Shown here in pieces: positions 51,811 to 60,526 of a DNA stretch of 64,000 bases. Positions within the stretch are counted from its first letter, which is position 1. Every line of letters starts with the position of its first letter. The stretch comes from Hymenobacter siberiensis. Lineage in GTDB: Bacteria; Bacteroidota; Bacteroidia; Cytophagales; Hymenobacteraceae. The notes under the pieces are model-generated. The model saw nothing but the letters and a program-made list of their open reading frames with translations, made no database searches and was not told the DNA's origin. The stretch spans positions 2,790,001-2,854,000 of the forward strand of contig NZ_JAHLZY020000001.1 of the NCBI RefSeq assembly GCF_018967865.2, given 5' to 3'. Made by a program: the position numbers and the translations under genes.

Positions 51811-52834
51811 ATGAAGTACCTGTTGGGGTTAATTTGCTTCTTTTTTTGCCTATCTGCTTCGGCGCAGCGGCCCCCGTTCACCGTTCACCGTTCATTCCAT
51901 TTCGCTGCCTAAAGAGCTGGAATTTTATGATAATCAGTTTTCCGGGCTGGCAGTCAGCTCCAGTAAGCTGTTTCTACTCTCGGAAAGCCGGCTGCAGGAC
52001 CGTGCGGAGGCCAAGCTCTATACCCTGAAGCTGGCAGACCTGGACCGCAAGCTGCTCGATACCGCGTACGTTTTGCCTTACCAGAAGCTCCCGCTTAACC
52101 AGCTCCCGGCGCTGCGCACCAAAATACTGGTCGCAGGGCAGCAGTACGAAGGACTGGAAGCCATGCTCATCGACGGAAATGACATCTATTTTTCAGTCGA
52201 AACCGCCACCCCTTCCACCAATTGCTATCTGCTAAAAGGGAGCCTGACTGCGAGCGCCGTGGTGATGGATACCACCTTCCTCACCCCGCTGGCCAAGCCA
52301 TTGACCGCCGATGGCCAGCATATTTACAACGCCGGATTTGAGGCGATGGCGCAGGCAAAAAAGCAGCTGGTTGCGTTCTTCGAATTCAACTCCTTTCCCG
52401 GCCAGAACTACGCCTACGCACTTTCCAAGCGCCCTGCCCCTGCCTTGGGTAGCCCGCCCACGCTACCCTTCGCCCCGCTGCCATTCCGCATCACGGACAT
52501 GACGCCTACGGGCAGCAACCACTTCACTGCAATCAACTACTTCTTCAAAGGGGGCGGCGGCGATGCCGTTTACCGCACCCCCGCCAGCGATACCACCAAC
52601 ACGAAACTCATCACCGACCGCAACGGATTCGAAAGCTACTGCCGGCTGGTCGATGTCGTTTTCAAAGACAACCGCTTCACCTGGCAGCTGCTGTGGGAGT
52701 TGCCGGAGCAATACTGGGGCTACAACTGGGAAGGCATCGCGGCCTACAACAACGGCTATTTCATCATCAACGACAAATACACGCCGAGCCGCCCGTACCG
52801 CACCACGCTCCTGTATATACAAGCCACCCGCTGA
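51811..52834 (+). pseudogene. Secreted phytase-esterase/SdiA-regulated-like protein, frameshifted by a 7-bp repeat
   Basis: From ATG 51811 a signal peptide is read (MKYLLGLICFFFCLSASAQ) that ends after 33 residues. The next frame, open from 51833, carries the mature protein: ELEFYDNQFSGLAVSSSKLF, LEAMLIDGNDIYFSVET and NWEGIAAYNNGYFIINDKYT, resembling the esterase-like phytase/SdiA-regulated beta-propeller fold. Three tandem copies of a 7-bp unit at 51875-51895 lie at the junction. Deleting one unit joins the signal peptide to the mature part in frame (QRPPFTVHSISLPKELEF). The gene is off in this state. Confidence 0.8.
51875..51895 (+). repeat. Threefold 7-bp tandem repeat
   Basis: CGTTCAC-CGTTCAC-CGTTCAT at the frameshift junction. 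A change of one unit shifts the frame by one, so slippage here would switch the secreted protein on or off. Confidence 0.9.
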
Positions 52835-53015
52835 TTCCCATTTAATTGGCTACGAAGCTGACCAACAACAGCCGATAAAGCCTTCTTTCCGCTGGGCAAC
52901 CCCGTCAATCCATCCTCTCAGCAGAATGGGTATCTTGCGCGACGCGCTATCCAAAAGGGCCGTAATTCCCCATCAGCGCAGTTTTTCCCACCCGTACCAG
53001 ACAACTACTCATCCA

Positions 53016-53477
53016 ATGTCAACCACCAACATTCCCCCCGCCAAAGACGAATTCATGCAAGCCGCCATCGACGAAGCCCGCCTGGGCCGCTCGCAGGGCG
53101 GTATTCCCATCGGCTCGGTACTCGTGCGTGATGGCAAAATCATCGGCCAGGGCCACAACAAGCGCGTGCAGGAAGACTCCGCCATCAAGCACGGCGAGAT
53201 GGATTGCCTGACGAACGCCGGCCGCCAGCGCAGCTACCGCGACACCGTTATCTACACCACGCTGATGCCCTGCTATATGTGCGCCGGCACCATCGTGCAG
53301 TTCAAAATCCCCAAGGTGATGGTGGGCGAGTCGCGCACCTTCGGCGAGTCCCGCGCCTTCCTCGAAAGCCACGGCGTGGAGGTGGTCGATATGGACATGC
53401 AAGAGTGCGTGGACATGATGAATGAGTTCATCGAAGCCGAACCCGCCCTCTGGAACGAGGATATTATGGAAGAATAA
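53016..53477 (+). CDS. Cytosine/nucleoside deaminase
   Basis: A 153-residue zinc deaminase of the CDA superfamily, close to the yeast-type cytosine deaminase form. Zinc ligands and catalytic Glu are in KHGEMDCL and MPCYMCAG, and the fold segments GGIPIGSVLVRDGKIIGQGH and KVMVGESRTFGESRAFLESH are in place. The start ATG 53016 is used; the in-frame sequence before it has no protein character. The substrate could be cytosine or a nucleoside. A hairpin terminator follows. Confidence 0.9.
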   Translation: MSTTNIPPAKDEFMQAAIDEARLGRSQGGIPIGSVLVRDGKIIGQGHNKRVQEDSAIKHGEMDCLTNAGRQRSYRDTVIYTTLMPCYMCAGTIVQFKIPKVMVGESRTFGESRAFLESHGVEVVDMDMQECVDMMNEFIEAEPALWNEDIMEE

Positions 53478-53498
53478 ACCTCTATGCATTAACCCGGT

Positions 53499-53538
53499 AC
53501 GTCATGCCTCGGCTACGCTCGGCATGACGTGCTTTTTT
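53499..53538 (+). terminator. Terminator-like short palindrome
   Basis: ACGTCATGCC (53499-53508) pairs with GGCATGACGT (53521-53530), then GC and a run of six T. The arms are words of the GTCATGC family, so it may be a shortened member that acts as a terminator. Confidence 0.75.
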
Positions 53539-53551
53539 ATCTGCTATGCCC

Positions 53552-54313
53552 CTACTTCCGCAGCACCCGCCGCGTAAAATCCGACAGTACCAGCGTGCCG
53601 CTGATGCCGGCCCGCTCCGTGAGCAGGGTTTCCCAATGCTCGGTACCCTGCCAGAATACCTGCTTCATTGCCCGCAAAGCGTCCGGCGCATAAGCCGCCA
53701 GTTTACCAGCAAAAGCAGTTACCGCAGCATCCAGCGCGGCGATATCTTCCACCACTTCGGCATATAGGCCCTTTTCCTTCGCCCAGGCGGCGGGACGGAA
53801 TTCGCCCGCATCCAGCGCCAGCTGCTGGAAGGCGGCGGTGCCAATCTTGCGCTCCACGGCCGGGCCCACCACGAAGGGGCCGATGCCCACGGCCAACTCA
53901 CTCAGCTTCACGGCGGCGTGCTGGGTAGCGAAGCAATAATCGGTAGCGGCGGCCACGCCCACACCACCACCCACGGCCTTGCCCTGCACCCGGCCGATGA
54001 TGATTTTAGGCGCAGTGCGGCAAGCATTAATTACCCGGGCAAAGCCGGAGAAAAATTCCAGGCCCTGCTCCTTGGTTTCGATGGTCAGCAGCTCATCAAA
54101 GCTGGCCCCGGCGCAGAAAGTGCGCTCGCCTTCGCTTTTTAAGACAATGACCTTTGTGGCTTCATCCTGCCCGGCGTGGGTGATGGCCTGGGCCAAATTA
54201 TTGAGCACGCGGCTGGGCAGGGAGTTGTGCGAAGGATGGAAAAACGTGATGGTGGTGATGCCGGCGGCATCGGTTGCGGCCGCGACGTGGCCAGCAGTGA
54301 GGGTGTTGCTCAT
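53552..54313 (-). CDS. Enoyl-CoA hydratase/isomerase family protein
   Basis: A 253-residue crotonase-fold protein. The oxyanion-hole segments are TFCAGASFDELL and GKAVGGGVGVAAATDYCFAT, followed by LSELAVGIGPFVVGPAVERK. It is the last gene of the minus-strand phenylacetate cluster, so a PaaF/PaaG-like hydratase step is probable, but its Glu pair differs from the classical enoyl-CoA hydratase and I do not assign the exact reaction. A MITE-like element separates it from paaZ. Confidence 0.83.
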   Translation of the reverse strand: MSNTLTAGHVAAATDAAGITTITFFHPSHNSLPSRVLNNLAQAITHAGQDEATKVIVLKSEGERTFCAGASFDELLTIETKEQGLEFFSGFARVINACRTAPKIIIGRVQGKAVGGGVGVAAATDYCFATQHAAVKLSELAVGIGPFVVGPAVERKIGTAAFQQLALDAGEFRPAAWAKEKGLYAEVVEDIAALDAAVTAFAGKLAAYAPDALRAMKQVFWQGTEHWETLLTERAGISGTLVLSDFTRRVLRK

Positions 54314-54370
54314 GGGTGGGTGGGGCTTATTTTAGAAAAATAGAACGGTCATGCTTCGGCGGCGCTCAGC

Positions 54371-54520
54371 GAAGCTGTTTAGAAAGTCCCCGAACGGTCA
54401 TGCAGCGCGCAGCGAAGCATGACCGTCGCATCCTCAGGCCCGTTCAACGATGCAAGCAAGATGCTTCGCTGCGCGCTGCATGACCGGTTGAGTACCTTTT
54501 GTGACTTTCTAAACAACTCC
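54371..54520. mobile_element. MITE-like element, copy B (150 bp)
   Basis: Ends GAAGCTGTTTAGAAAGTC and the complement of GGAGTTGTTTAGAAAGTCAC, with the same core as copy A at 3849-3993. Its surroundings show it inserted into a GTCATGC-family palindrome (GAACGGTCATGCTTCGGCGG on the left, AGCATGACCGTT on the right), which gives the order of events. Confidence 0.75.
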
Positions 54521-54549
54521 AGCATGACCGTTTACTGTTGACGTTCAAA

Positions 54550-56613
54550 TTATTCCTGATTCTTTTTCTTCACCATCGTCAGAATGGTAGCCACGGCCAC
54601 GGTTTCGCTGGTTTCATCCGTCACCGTCACCAGCCAGCGCACAATGCCTTTGGCGATGTCGGCTTCGTCGCGCTTTTCCTGGCCCACTTTCTCCTTCACC
54701 GTCAACTTCACGCCGATGGTGGTGCCGGGGTACACCGGCTTGGTGAAGCGGCATTCGTCCAGGCCGTAGTTCAGCAGCACTGGGCCTTTGCGCGGGTCCA
54801 CGAACATACCGGCCGCTTTCGAAAGCACATAGTAGCCGTGGGCCACGCGGCCGGTGAAGAGCGTGCCCTCCAGCGAAGTAGCATCGACGTGGGCGTAAAA
54901 ATTATCGCCTGAAATTCCCGCAAAGGCGCTGATGTCAGCCTCCGTCACGGTATGGTTGTGGGTGGTGTAGGTTTCGCCGATTTCCAGCTCCTCGAAGTAC
55001 TTCTGAAACGGGTGCTTGTCGTACTCCACCTGCTTCGCACCGGTCTGATACACCTGCGTGATGGCCGTAATCATGCTGGGCGAACCTTGCAGAGCCACGC
55101 GCTGCATGAAGTGCTCCACGCCCCGGATGCCGCCCATCTCCTGCCCGCCGCCGGCCCGGCCGGGCCCGCCGTGGATGAGCTGCGGCAGCGGCGAGCCGTG
55201 GCCCGTGCTTTCCTTCGCCATCTCGCCGTTGATGACCAGAATACGGCCGTGGTGCGTGGCCGCGCCGAGCACGAAATCCTGGGCCACTTGCGGGTCGTTG
55301 GTAGCCAGCGAGCACACCAGCGAGCCTTTGCCCATGTTGGCCAGCGTCACGGCCTCCTCCACGTCGTGGTAAGGCATCAGCGTCACCACCGGACCGAAGG
55401 CTTCAATTTCGTGGCTGTCGAGGTGCTTGAAGGGCTGCTCATTCAGCAGCACGATGGGCGAGGTGAAGGCGCCCTTGGCGAAGTCGGCGCCCCGGTCCTT
55501 GCCCAGCAATACCAGCTCATCGAGGCTGCCGTACACGATGGGCGTGTTCCGAGCCAGGTGCCGCACCCGCTCGCGAAACGTTTCAGCCTGTTCGCGGCCA
55601 GCCAGCGCGCCCATGCGCACGCCATCGGCCTGCGGGTGGCCCACCGTGGTTTGGGCCAGCAGCTTGCCGAGGGCAATCTGCACGTCTTCCAGCATATTTG
55701 CGGGCACAATGGCACGGCGGATAGCGGTGCATTTCTGCCCGCACTTGGCCGTCATTTCCTTGCGGATTTCCTTCACGAACAGGTCGAATTCCGGCGTGCC
55801 GGGCCGCGCATCCGGCCCCAGCACGGCGGCGTTCAGCGAGTCGGCCTCCATCGTAAACGGCACAGCTTCTTCGATGATGCGCGGGTGAGCACGCAGCTTG
55901 CGGCCGGTGGCGGCCGAGCCGGTGAAGGTCACCACATCCTGATACGTAACGTGGTCGAGCAGGCCCTGGCCCGAGCCCACCACCAGCTGCAGCACACCCT
56001 CGGGCAAAATGCCGGAAGCAATGATTTCGCGTACCACGGCCTCCGTGAGGTAGGCGGCGGGCACGGCGGGCTTCACCACGGCGGGCATGCCGGCCAGCAG
56101 GTTCACCGCAATTTTCTCCAGCATGCCCCAGATGGGAAAGTTGTAGGCGTTGATATGCACGGCCACGCCCTCACGCGGCACCATCAGGTGCTGGGCCATG
56201 AAGGTGCCGCCCTTGCTCAGGCTCACCGGCTCGCCCTCCACATAAAACGGCTTGTCCGGAAACTTACGGCGCAGCGAGGCATTGGCAAATAGGTTACCGA
56301 TGCCGCCCTCAATGTCAATCCACGAATCGGCCCGCGTGGCCCCGCTCCGGTAGCTCAATTCGTAGAACTGCTCCTTCTTGCTATCCAGGTGGAAGGCCAG
56401 CGCCTTCAGCATCCGGCCCCGCTCGTGGAAGGTCATTTTGCGTAGCTTGGGGTTGCCCACGCGGCGGCCGTAGTCGAGAATCTGGGCAAAGTCGAAGCCT
56501 TCGGTATTAGCCAGGGCGATGACTTCGCCGGTGCTGGCATCGAGCAACTCCTGGGGCGAGCTGCCGCCAGTGGTCCAGCGGCCGAGGGTGTAGTTTTCGA
56601 GGGTGGGAGTCAT
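54550..56613 (-). CDS. paaZ: Bifunctional oxepin-CoA hydrolase / semialdehyde dehydrogenase
   Basis: A 687-residue fusion. The N-terminal 520 residues form an aldehyde dehydrogenase domain (GEPVSLSKGGTFMAQHLMVP, VTFTGSAATGRKLRAH, the catalytic Cys in AKCGQKCTAIRRAIV). The C-terminal region is a MaoC-type hot-dog hydratase (TVTEADISAFAGISGDNFYA, GRVAHGYYVLSKAAGMFVDP). This is the PaaZ architecture: ring cleavage of oxepin-CoA and oxidation of the aldehyde formed in the phenylacetate pathway. The order paaH-paaZ and neighbouring genes confirm it. Confidence 0.95.
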   Translation of the reverse strand: MTPTLENYTLGRWTTGGSSPQELLDASTGEVIALANTEGFDFAQILDYGRRVGNPKLRKMTFHERGRMLKALAFHLDSKKEQFYELSYRSGATRADSWIDIEGGIGNLFANASLRRKFPDKPFYVEGEPVSLSKGGTFMAQHLMVPREGVAVHINAYNFPIWGMLEKIAVNLLAGMPAVVKPAVPAAYLTEAVVREIIASGILPEGVLQLVVGSGQGLLDHVTYQDVVTFTGSAATGRKLRAHPRIIEEAVPFTMEADSLNAAVLGPDARPGTPEFDLFVKEIRKEMTAKCGQKCTAIRRAIVPANMLEDVQIALGKLLAQTTVGHPQADGVRMGALAGREQAETFRERVRHLARNTPIVYGSLDELVLLGKDRGADFAKGAFTSPIVLLNEQPFKHLDSHEIEAFGPVVTLMPYHDVEEAVTLANMGKGSLVCSLATNDPQVAQDFVLGAATHHGRILVINGEMAKESTGHGSPLPQLIHGGPGRAGGGQEMGGIRGVEHFMQRVALQGSPSMITAITQVYQTGAKQVEYDKHPFQKYFEELEIGETYTTHNHTVTEADISAFAGISGDNFYAHVDATSLEGTLFTGRVAHGYYVLSKAAGMFVDPRKGPVLLNYGLDECRFTKPVYPGTTIGVKLTVKEKVGQEKRDEADIAKGIVRWLVTVTDETSETVAVATILTMVKKKNQE

Positions 56614-56625
56614 AGCAGGTTGACT

Positions 56626-56692
56626 TGTAGCGCATGCTTTAGCTTGCGCCGGTAAGGGAGGTTGAGATGAACAAGCTAAAGCGTGTTCTACA
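56626..56692. repeat. Palindrome between paaH and paaZ
   Basis: TGTAGCGCATGCTTTAGCTT (56626-56646) and its near complement at 56672-56692. The paaH stop codon lies in the right arm. A half copy (GCACATGCTTTAGCTTGTGC) is seen after gldC near 23555. Confidence 0.85.
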
Positions 56693-57845
56693 GGAATAAC
56701 TTGCCCTCGCGCACCTTGCGGCGCAGCAGTGGGCTGGCGCGATACCGGTCTTCGTGGTACTCGGCGTAGAGGTCGTCGAGCGTGGCCAGCACGGTGGCGG
56801 GGCCCAGCTCGTCGGCCCAGGCCAGCAGGCCTTTGGGGTAGTTCACGCCACGGGTCATGGCCAGCTCCAGGTCGGCGACCGAGGCCACGTTCAGGGCCAG
56901 CGCATCCACGGCTTCGTTGATGAGCATGGCCACGATACGACTTACAATCCGGCGGCCCAGGATTTCGTCGCGGGTGGGCTCGGGAGCTACCACATCGGCG
57001 GCATAATTGTAAAAGCCCCGACCCGATTTCCGGCCGTAGTAGCCGGCCTCAAACAACCGCTTTTGCGAGAAAGAAGGCTTGAAGCGTGGGTCGTAGAAAA
57101 AGGCAGCGAAGACGGATTCCGTCACCCGGTAGTTCACATCGTGGCCGATAAAATCCATCAGGGCAAACGGGCCCATGCGGAAACCGCCCAGCTCGGTCAT
57201 GGCCCAGTCGATGGTCGCGAGGTCGGCAATGCCTTCTTCCATGATGCGAATGGCCTCACCGTAGAACGGCCGCGCCACGCGGTTCACGATGAAGCCCGGT
57301 GTGTCCTGCGTGAGCACCGGCAGCTTGTTCCAGCTGGCCACCAGGGCCTTCATTTCCTCGGCCAGGCCCGCCCGCGTCTGCAGGGCCGGTATCACTTCCA
57401 CCAGCTGCATTATCGGGGCCGGATTGAAGAAGTGGATGCCCACAAACCGCTCCGGCCGCTCACAGGCCGCTGCAATCGACGTGAGCGACAGCGACGACGT
57501 ATTGCTGGCCAGCACGCAATCGGCCGAAACCACACCTTCGAGCTTGCGAAAAAGCTGCTGCTTCACCCCCAAGTCCTCCACAATGGCTTCAATGACCAGT
57601 TCGCAGTCCGCAAAATCCTGCATGTCGGCAGTGGCGTGCAGACGGCTGCCCGCTGCTTCGGCCACTTCGCTCGTCAGCTTGCCTTTCGCGGCCAGCTTCC
57701 GCAGGCTATTCTGAATGCCGGAAACGGCCCGTTCCAGCGCACCGGCGTGCTGGTCGAGCAGCCGCACCGTGTGCCCGGCCGTGGCCACTACCTGCGCAAT
57801 GCCCGCGCCCATGGCCCCGCAACCGATGATTCCGATGGTTCTCAT
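56688..57845 (-). CDS. paaH: 3-hydroxyacyl-CoA dehydrogenase
   Basis: A 385-residue NAD-dependent enzyme. Rossmann motif GIIGCGAMGAGIAQ, the catalytic His in VGIHFFNPAPIMQLVEVI, ASNTSSLSLTSIAA, and a second C-terminal domain (GPFALMDFIGHDVNYRV, then NYPKGLLAWADELG). The position between paaG and paaZ supports PaaH of the phenylacetate route. The start overlaps the paaG stop by 4 nt, so the genes are coupled. Confidence 0.92.
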   Translation of the reverse strand: MRTIGIIGCGAMGAGIAQVVATAGHTVRLLDQHAGALERAVSGIQNSLRKLAAKGKLTSEVAEAAGSRLHATADMQDFADCELVIEAIVEDLGVKQQLFRKLEGVVSADCVLASNTSSLSLTSIAAACERPERFVGIHFFNPAPIMQLVEVIPALQTRAGLAEEMKALVASWNKLPVLTQDTPGFIVNRVARPFYGEAIRIMEEGIADLATIDWAMTELGGFRMGPFALMDFIGHDVNYRVTESVFAAFFYDPRFKPSFSQKRLFEAGYYGRKSGRGFYNYAADVVAPEPTRDEILGRRIVSRIVAMLINEAVDALALNVASVADLELAMTRGVNYPKGLLAWADELGPATVLATLDDLYAEYHEDRYRASPLLRRKVREGKLFL

Positions 57846-58627
57846 TGGCCGGTGAAAGTTGGTTGGCGTTTTTCGATGAAAGCGGCAACGCCCTCGCGGT
57901 AGTCGGTGGTGTTACCGGCGCGAAGCTGGTAGTCGCCCTCGGCGCGCAGCTGCTGGGCCACGTCGTTGGCGAAGGTGCTGTTCAGCAGCTGCTTGGTGTA
58001 GGCCAGGCCTTTGGTGGGCATGGCGGCCAGCTTGCGCACCAACGCAGCCACATCCTGCTCGAAGGTTTCATCGGCAAATGCCTTGTAAATCATGCCCATC
58101 TGCACGGCTTCGGCGGCGCTCACTTTGTCGCCGGTCATCATCAGGGCGCTGGCCCGCTGCATGCCGATAAGGCGCGGCAGAAAGTATGTCCCGCCGCTGT
58201 CCGGAATCAGCCCAATCTTGCTGAACGCCTGAATAAAAGAGGCTGACTCCTTGGCCACTACGATATCGCAGGCCAGGGCAATGTTGGCCCCCGCCCCGGC
58301 GGCCACGCCGTTCACGGCCGCTATCACGGGCTTGTCGAGCTCCCGAATCAACATGATGATGGGGTTGTAGTGCTGCTCCACAATGTCGGCCACTTCCGGA
58401 CTGTCCGGCCCAGTGATTTCGGCCAAATCCTGGCCCGCGCAAAAAGCCCGCCCGGTACCGGTAATGAGCACGGCCCGCACCGAGGCATCGGCCTGGCAGT
58501 CGCGCAAATGCTGCTGAAACGCCAGCGCCAGCGGCTTATTCACGCTATTAAAAACCTCGGGCCGGTTGAGGCGAATGGTGGCGATGCCGTTGTCCAGCGA
58601 AAAAATCAGGGGGTCGTTTTCAGGCAT
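57842..58627 (-). CDS. paaG: Enoyl-CoA hydratase/isomerase, PaaG type
   Basis: A 261-residue crotonase. TGTGRAFCAGQDLAEI and GVAAGAGANIALACDIVVA form the oxyanion hole, and IGLIPDSGGTYFLPRLIGM is typical of PaaG/PaaF-like isomerases. It probably turns the ring-1,2-epoxide of phenylacetyl-CoA into oxepin-CoA. It overlaps paaH by 4 nt. It is the best candidate for paaG; the other crotonase gene lies at 53552. Confidence 0.88.
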   Translation of the reverse strand: MPENDPLIFSLDNGIATIRLNRPEVFNSVNKPLALAFQQHLRDCQADASVRAVLITGTGRAFCAGQDLAEITGPDSPEVADIVEQHYNPIIMLIRELDKPVIAAVNGVAAGAGANIALACDIVVAKESASFIQAFSKIGLIPDSGGTYFLPRLIGMQRASALMMTGDKVSAAEAVQMGMIYKAFADETFEQDVAALVRKLAAMPTKGLAYTKQLLNSTFANDVAQQLRAEGDYQLRAGNTTDYREGVAAFIEKRQPTFTGQ

Positions 58628-58659
58628 AATTAAGGAAGTGGAAAGCAGGAATAAATGCC

Positions 58660-58759
58660 TGTCATCCCGAGCTTGCGAAAGGCCTTATCACGTTCGCATC
58701 AGTGGGATTGCGGCAAACTGTTCTTCCGCAATAAGGTCCTTCGCAAGCTCAGGATGACA
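58660..58759. repeat. Palindrome between paaD and paaG
   Basis: TGTCATCCCGAGCTTGCGAA (58660-58687) pairs with 58732-58759 over 28 bp with two mismatches. The wording resembles a widespread class of repeats in environmental bacteria (GTCATCC.GAGC..GCGAA). Confidence 0.85.
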
Positions 58760-58774
58760 GATTTGAACATTGAA

Positions 58775-59284
58775 TCAACTATGACATTTGAAGTAATCGA
58801 ATGGCTCGCGGCAGTCGTCGCACTGGTACAGCGCTTTGCAGGCCGTGGAGCCAAACTGGCTGACCAGATGCGTGTGCTCCGACTTGCAGAGCGGGCAGCG
58901 TACGGCCGTTTCTTTCCCAAATAAATTGAGGACGTGGCCACTGGCTGTCCCGTCAATCGGCGGGGCGATGCCGTAGGCTTCCAGCTTCTCGCGGCCGGCT
59001 TTAGTCATCCAATCAGTAGTCCAGGCCGGGCTTAGCTGATTGTTGATAGTCAGCTTGGTATAACCTTCCGCCATCAGCCGCAGCCGGATATCGGTGGCAA
59101 TGGTATTCATGGCCGGGCAGCCCGAATACGTGGGCGTAATGCTCACCGTAATCTGCTCGCCCTCCACGCGCACGGCCCGCACAATGCCCAGGTCCAGAAT
59201 GCTGAGCACGGGAACTTCAGGGTCGGTCACTTCTTCCAGCAGCTGCCAGATGTGGGCTTCGGCGGGAGGCGCGGGCGCTACCAT
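58775..59284 (-). CDS. paaD: Phenylacetyl-CoA epoxidase subunit PaaD
   Basis: A 169-residue protein starting at ATG 59284, overlapping the end of paaC by 7 nt. MIP18/DUF59-type domain: EVTDPEVPVLSILDLGIVRA and TPTYSGCPAMNTIATDIRL. The C-terminal zinc-ribbon Cys set is CPLC...C...CDDC (CPLCKSEHT, CKALYQCDDC). PaaD is needed to mature the iron centre of the epoxidase. The in-frame sequence before the ATG overlaps paaC and is not used. Confidence 0.9.
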   Translation of the reverse strand: MVAPAPPAEAHIWQLLEEVTDPEVPVLSILDLGIVRAVRVEGEQITVSITPTYSGCPAMNTIATDIRLRLMAEGYTKLTINNQLSPAWTTDWMTKAGREKLEAYGIAPPIDGTASGHVLNLFGKETAVRCPLCKSEHTHLVSQFGSTACKALYQCDDCREPFDYFKCHS

Positions 59285-60093
59285 GTCAGACCGGGAAACG
59301 TGCGCTGCATGTATTGCAGCTCGGTCAGAATATAGCCCAGATGCTCGGTGTGGCGGCCGTCCTTGCCGCCAGTCAGCATGAAAATCTGCTGCGGAATGGC
59401 AAGCGTGGCTTCCGTCAGCACGCGCTCGGCGTGGGCCGTCATGCTGGCCTGAATATCCTCGTATTCCGGAATCAGGCCCATGGCTTGCAGCGATTTTTCC
59501 AGCGCCGTGGGCGTCGTCAGCTCGCCCGAGAAGCGCCACAGCTCCGTAATGGATTTCTCCACGCGGCGGCGGCTTTCCGCCGTGCCGTCGCCCAGCCGGA
59601 TTATCCACTCTGAGCTCCACTTGAGGTGGTAAGTGGCTTCCTTCAAGGACTTTTCGGCGATGGCAGCTAGCCGCTCATCGGCATTAGTGAGCAGCTGCTT
59701 GAGAAAGTGGTAGTGGAAGTTATCGAACAGAAACTGCCGCACCACGGTGTCGGCAAAGTCGCCGTTGGGCTGCTCCACCAGCAGCGGGTTGCGGTATTCA
59801 GTGGCGCTGCGCAGGTAGGCGAGGTCGTCTTCGGTGCGCCCCTGCCCTTCCAGCTCGGCGGCGTATTGGTAGAGGCTGCGGGTTTCGCCCAGCAAATCGA
59901 GCGCGATGTTGGCCATGGCCAAATCCTGCTCCAGAATGGGCCCGTGCCCGCACCATTCGCTCAGCCGGTGGCCCAGAATCAGGCTGGTATCGGCGAGCTG
60001 CAACACGAACTGAAACAGCTGCTGCCGCACCGCCGGCGTGTACGTAGCCAGGGCCGGGTTTTCCGTCGAAGCAAATTGCATATCGTACTGCAT
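59278..60093 (-). CDS. paaC: Phenylacetyl-CoA epoxidase structural subunit PaaC
   Basis: A 271-residue ferritin-like helical protein: LILGHRLSEWCGHGPILEQD, NIALDLLGETRSLYQYAAE, KEATYHLKWSSEWIIRLGDG. It lacks a functional di-iron site in the known structure and supports PaaA. It overlaps paaB (stop/start TAATG around 60093) and paaD, which shows a tight operon. Length is usual. Confidence 0.93.
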   Translation of the reverse strand: MQYDMQFASTENPALATYTPAVRQQLFQFVLQLADTSLILGHRLSEWCGHGPILEQDLAMANIALDLLGETRSLYQYAAELEGQGRTEDDLAYLRSATEYRNPLLVEQPNGDFADTVVRQFLFDNFHYHFLKQLLTNADERLAAIAEKSLKEATYHLKWSSEWIIRLGDGTAESRRRVEKSITELWRFSGELTTPTALEKSLQAMGLIPEYEDIQASMTAHAERVLTEATLAIPQQIFMLTGGKDGRHTEHLGYILTELQYMQRTFPGLTW

Positions 60094-60380
60094 TACATGT
60101 GTTTAATGGAATCCGGCACCTGGTAGAAAGTGGGGTGTCGATACACTTTATCATTGGCCGGGTCGAAGAAGGCTTCCGCATCATCCGGGTTGGAGGCGTG
60201 GACGTGCTTCGACTCCACCACCCAAATACTGATGCCTTCCTGCCGACGCGTGTACACGTCGCGGGCATTCTGGATGGCCATCGCGGCGTCGGCCGCGTGC
60301 AGGCTGCCAACGTGCTTGTGGTCAAGCCCCTGCTTGCTGCGGATAAAGACCTCCCACAGAGGCCATTCGGATTGATTCAT
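60093..60380 (-). CDS. paaB: Phenylacetyl-CoA epoxidase subunit PaaB
   Basis: A 95-residue protein, WPLWEVFIRSKQGLDHKHVG, then AAMAIQNARDVYTRRQEG-like and SIWVVESKHVHASNPDD. It matches PaaB over its full length; PaaB bridges the A/C subcomplexes. The stop overlaps the paaC start by one base. Confidence 0.94.
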   Translation of the reverse strand: MNQSEWPLWEVFIRSKQGLDHKHVGSLHAADAAMAIQNARDVYTRRQEGISIWVVESKHVHASNPDDAEAFFDPANDKVYRHPTFYQVPDSIKHM

Positions 60381-60400
60381 CTTTATTACTTAGGAAGTAG

Positions 60401-60504
60401 AACGTCATGCAGAGCGCAGCGAAGCATCTTGCCCGTCACAACTAATCCAAGCGGTTTAATTGCGTTGTGCAGTAACGATGCTTCGCTGCGCTCTGCATGA
60501 CGCT
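60401..60504. repeat. Palindrome between paaA and paaB, GTCATGC...GAAGCATC family
   Basis: Arms 60401-60428 and 60477-60504 pair over 28 bp with a single mismatch (AACGTCATGCAGAGCGCAGC...). The loop includes CGGTTTAATTGCGTTGTGC, the inverted relative of the loop at 25132. It lies inside the epoxidase operon. Confidence 0.93.
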
Positions 60505-60526
60505 CTGAAAATTATTGCTTGTAATG

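Noticed and set aside
54952..56292. A 446-codon open frame antisense to paaZ
   Set aside because: Shadow frame; paaZ is unambiguous on the other strand.
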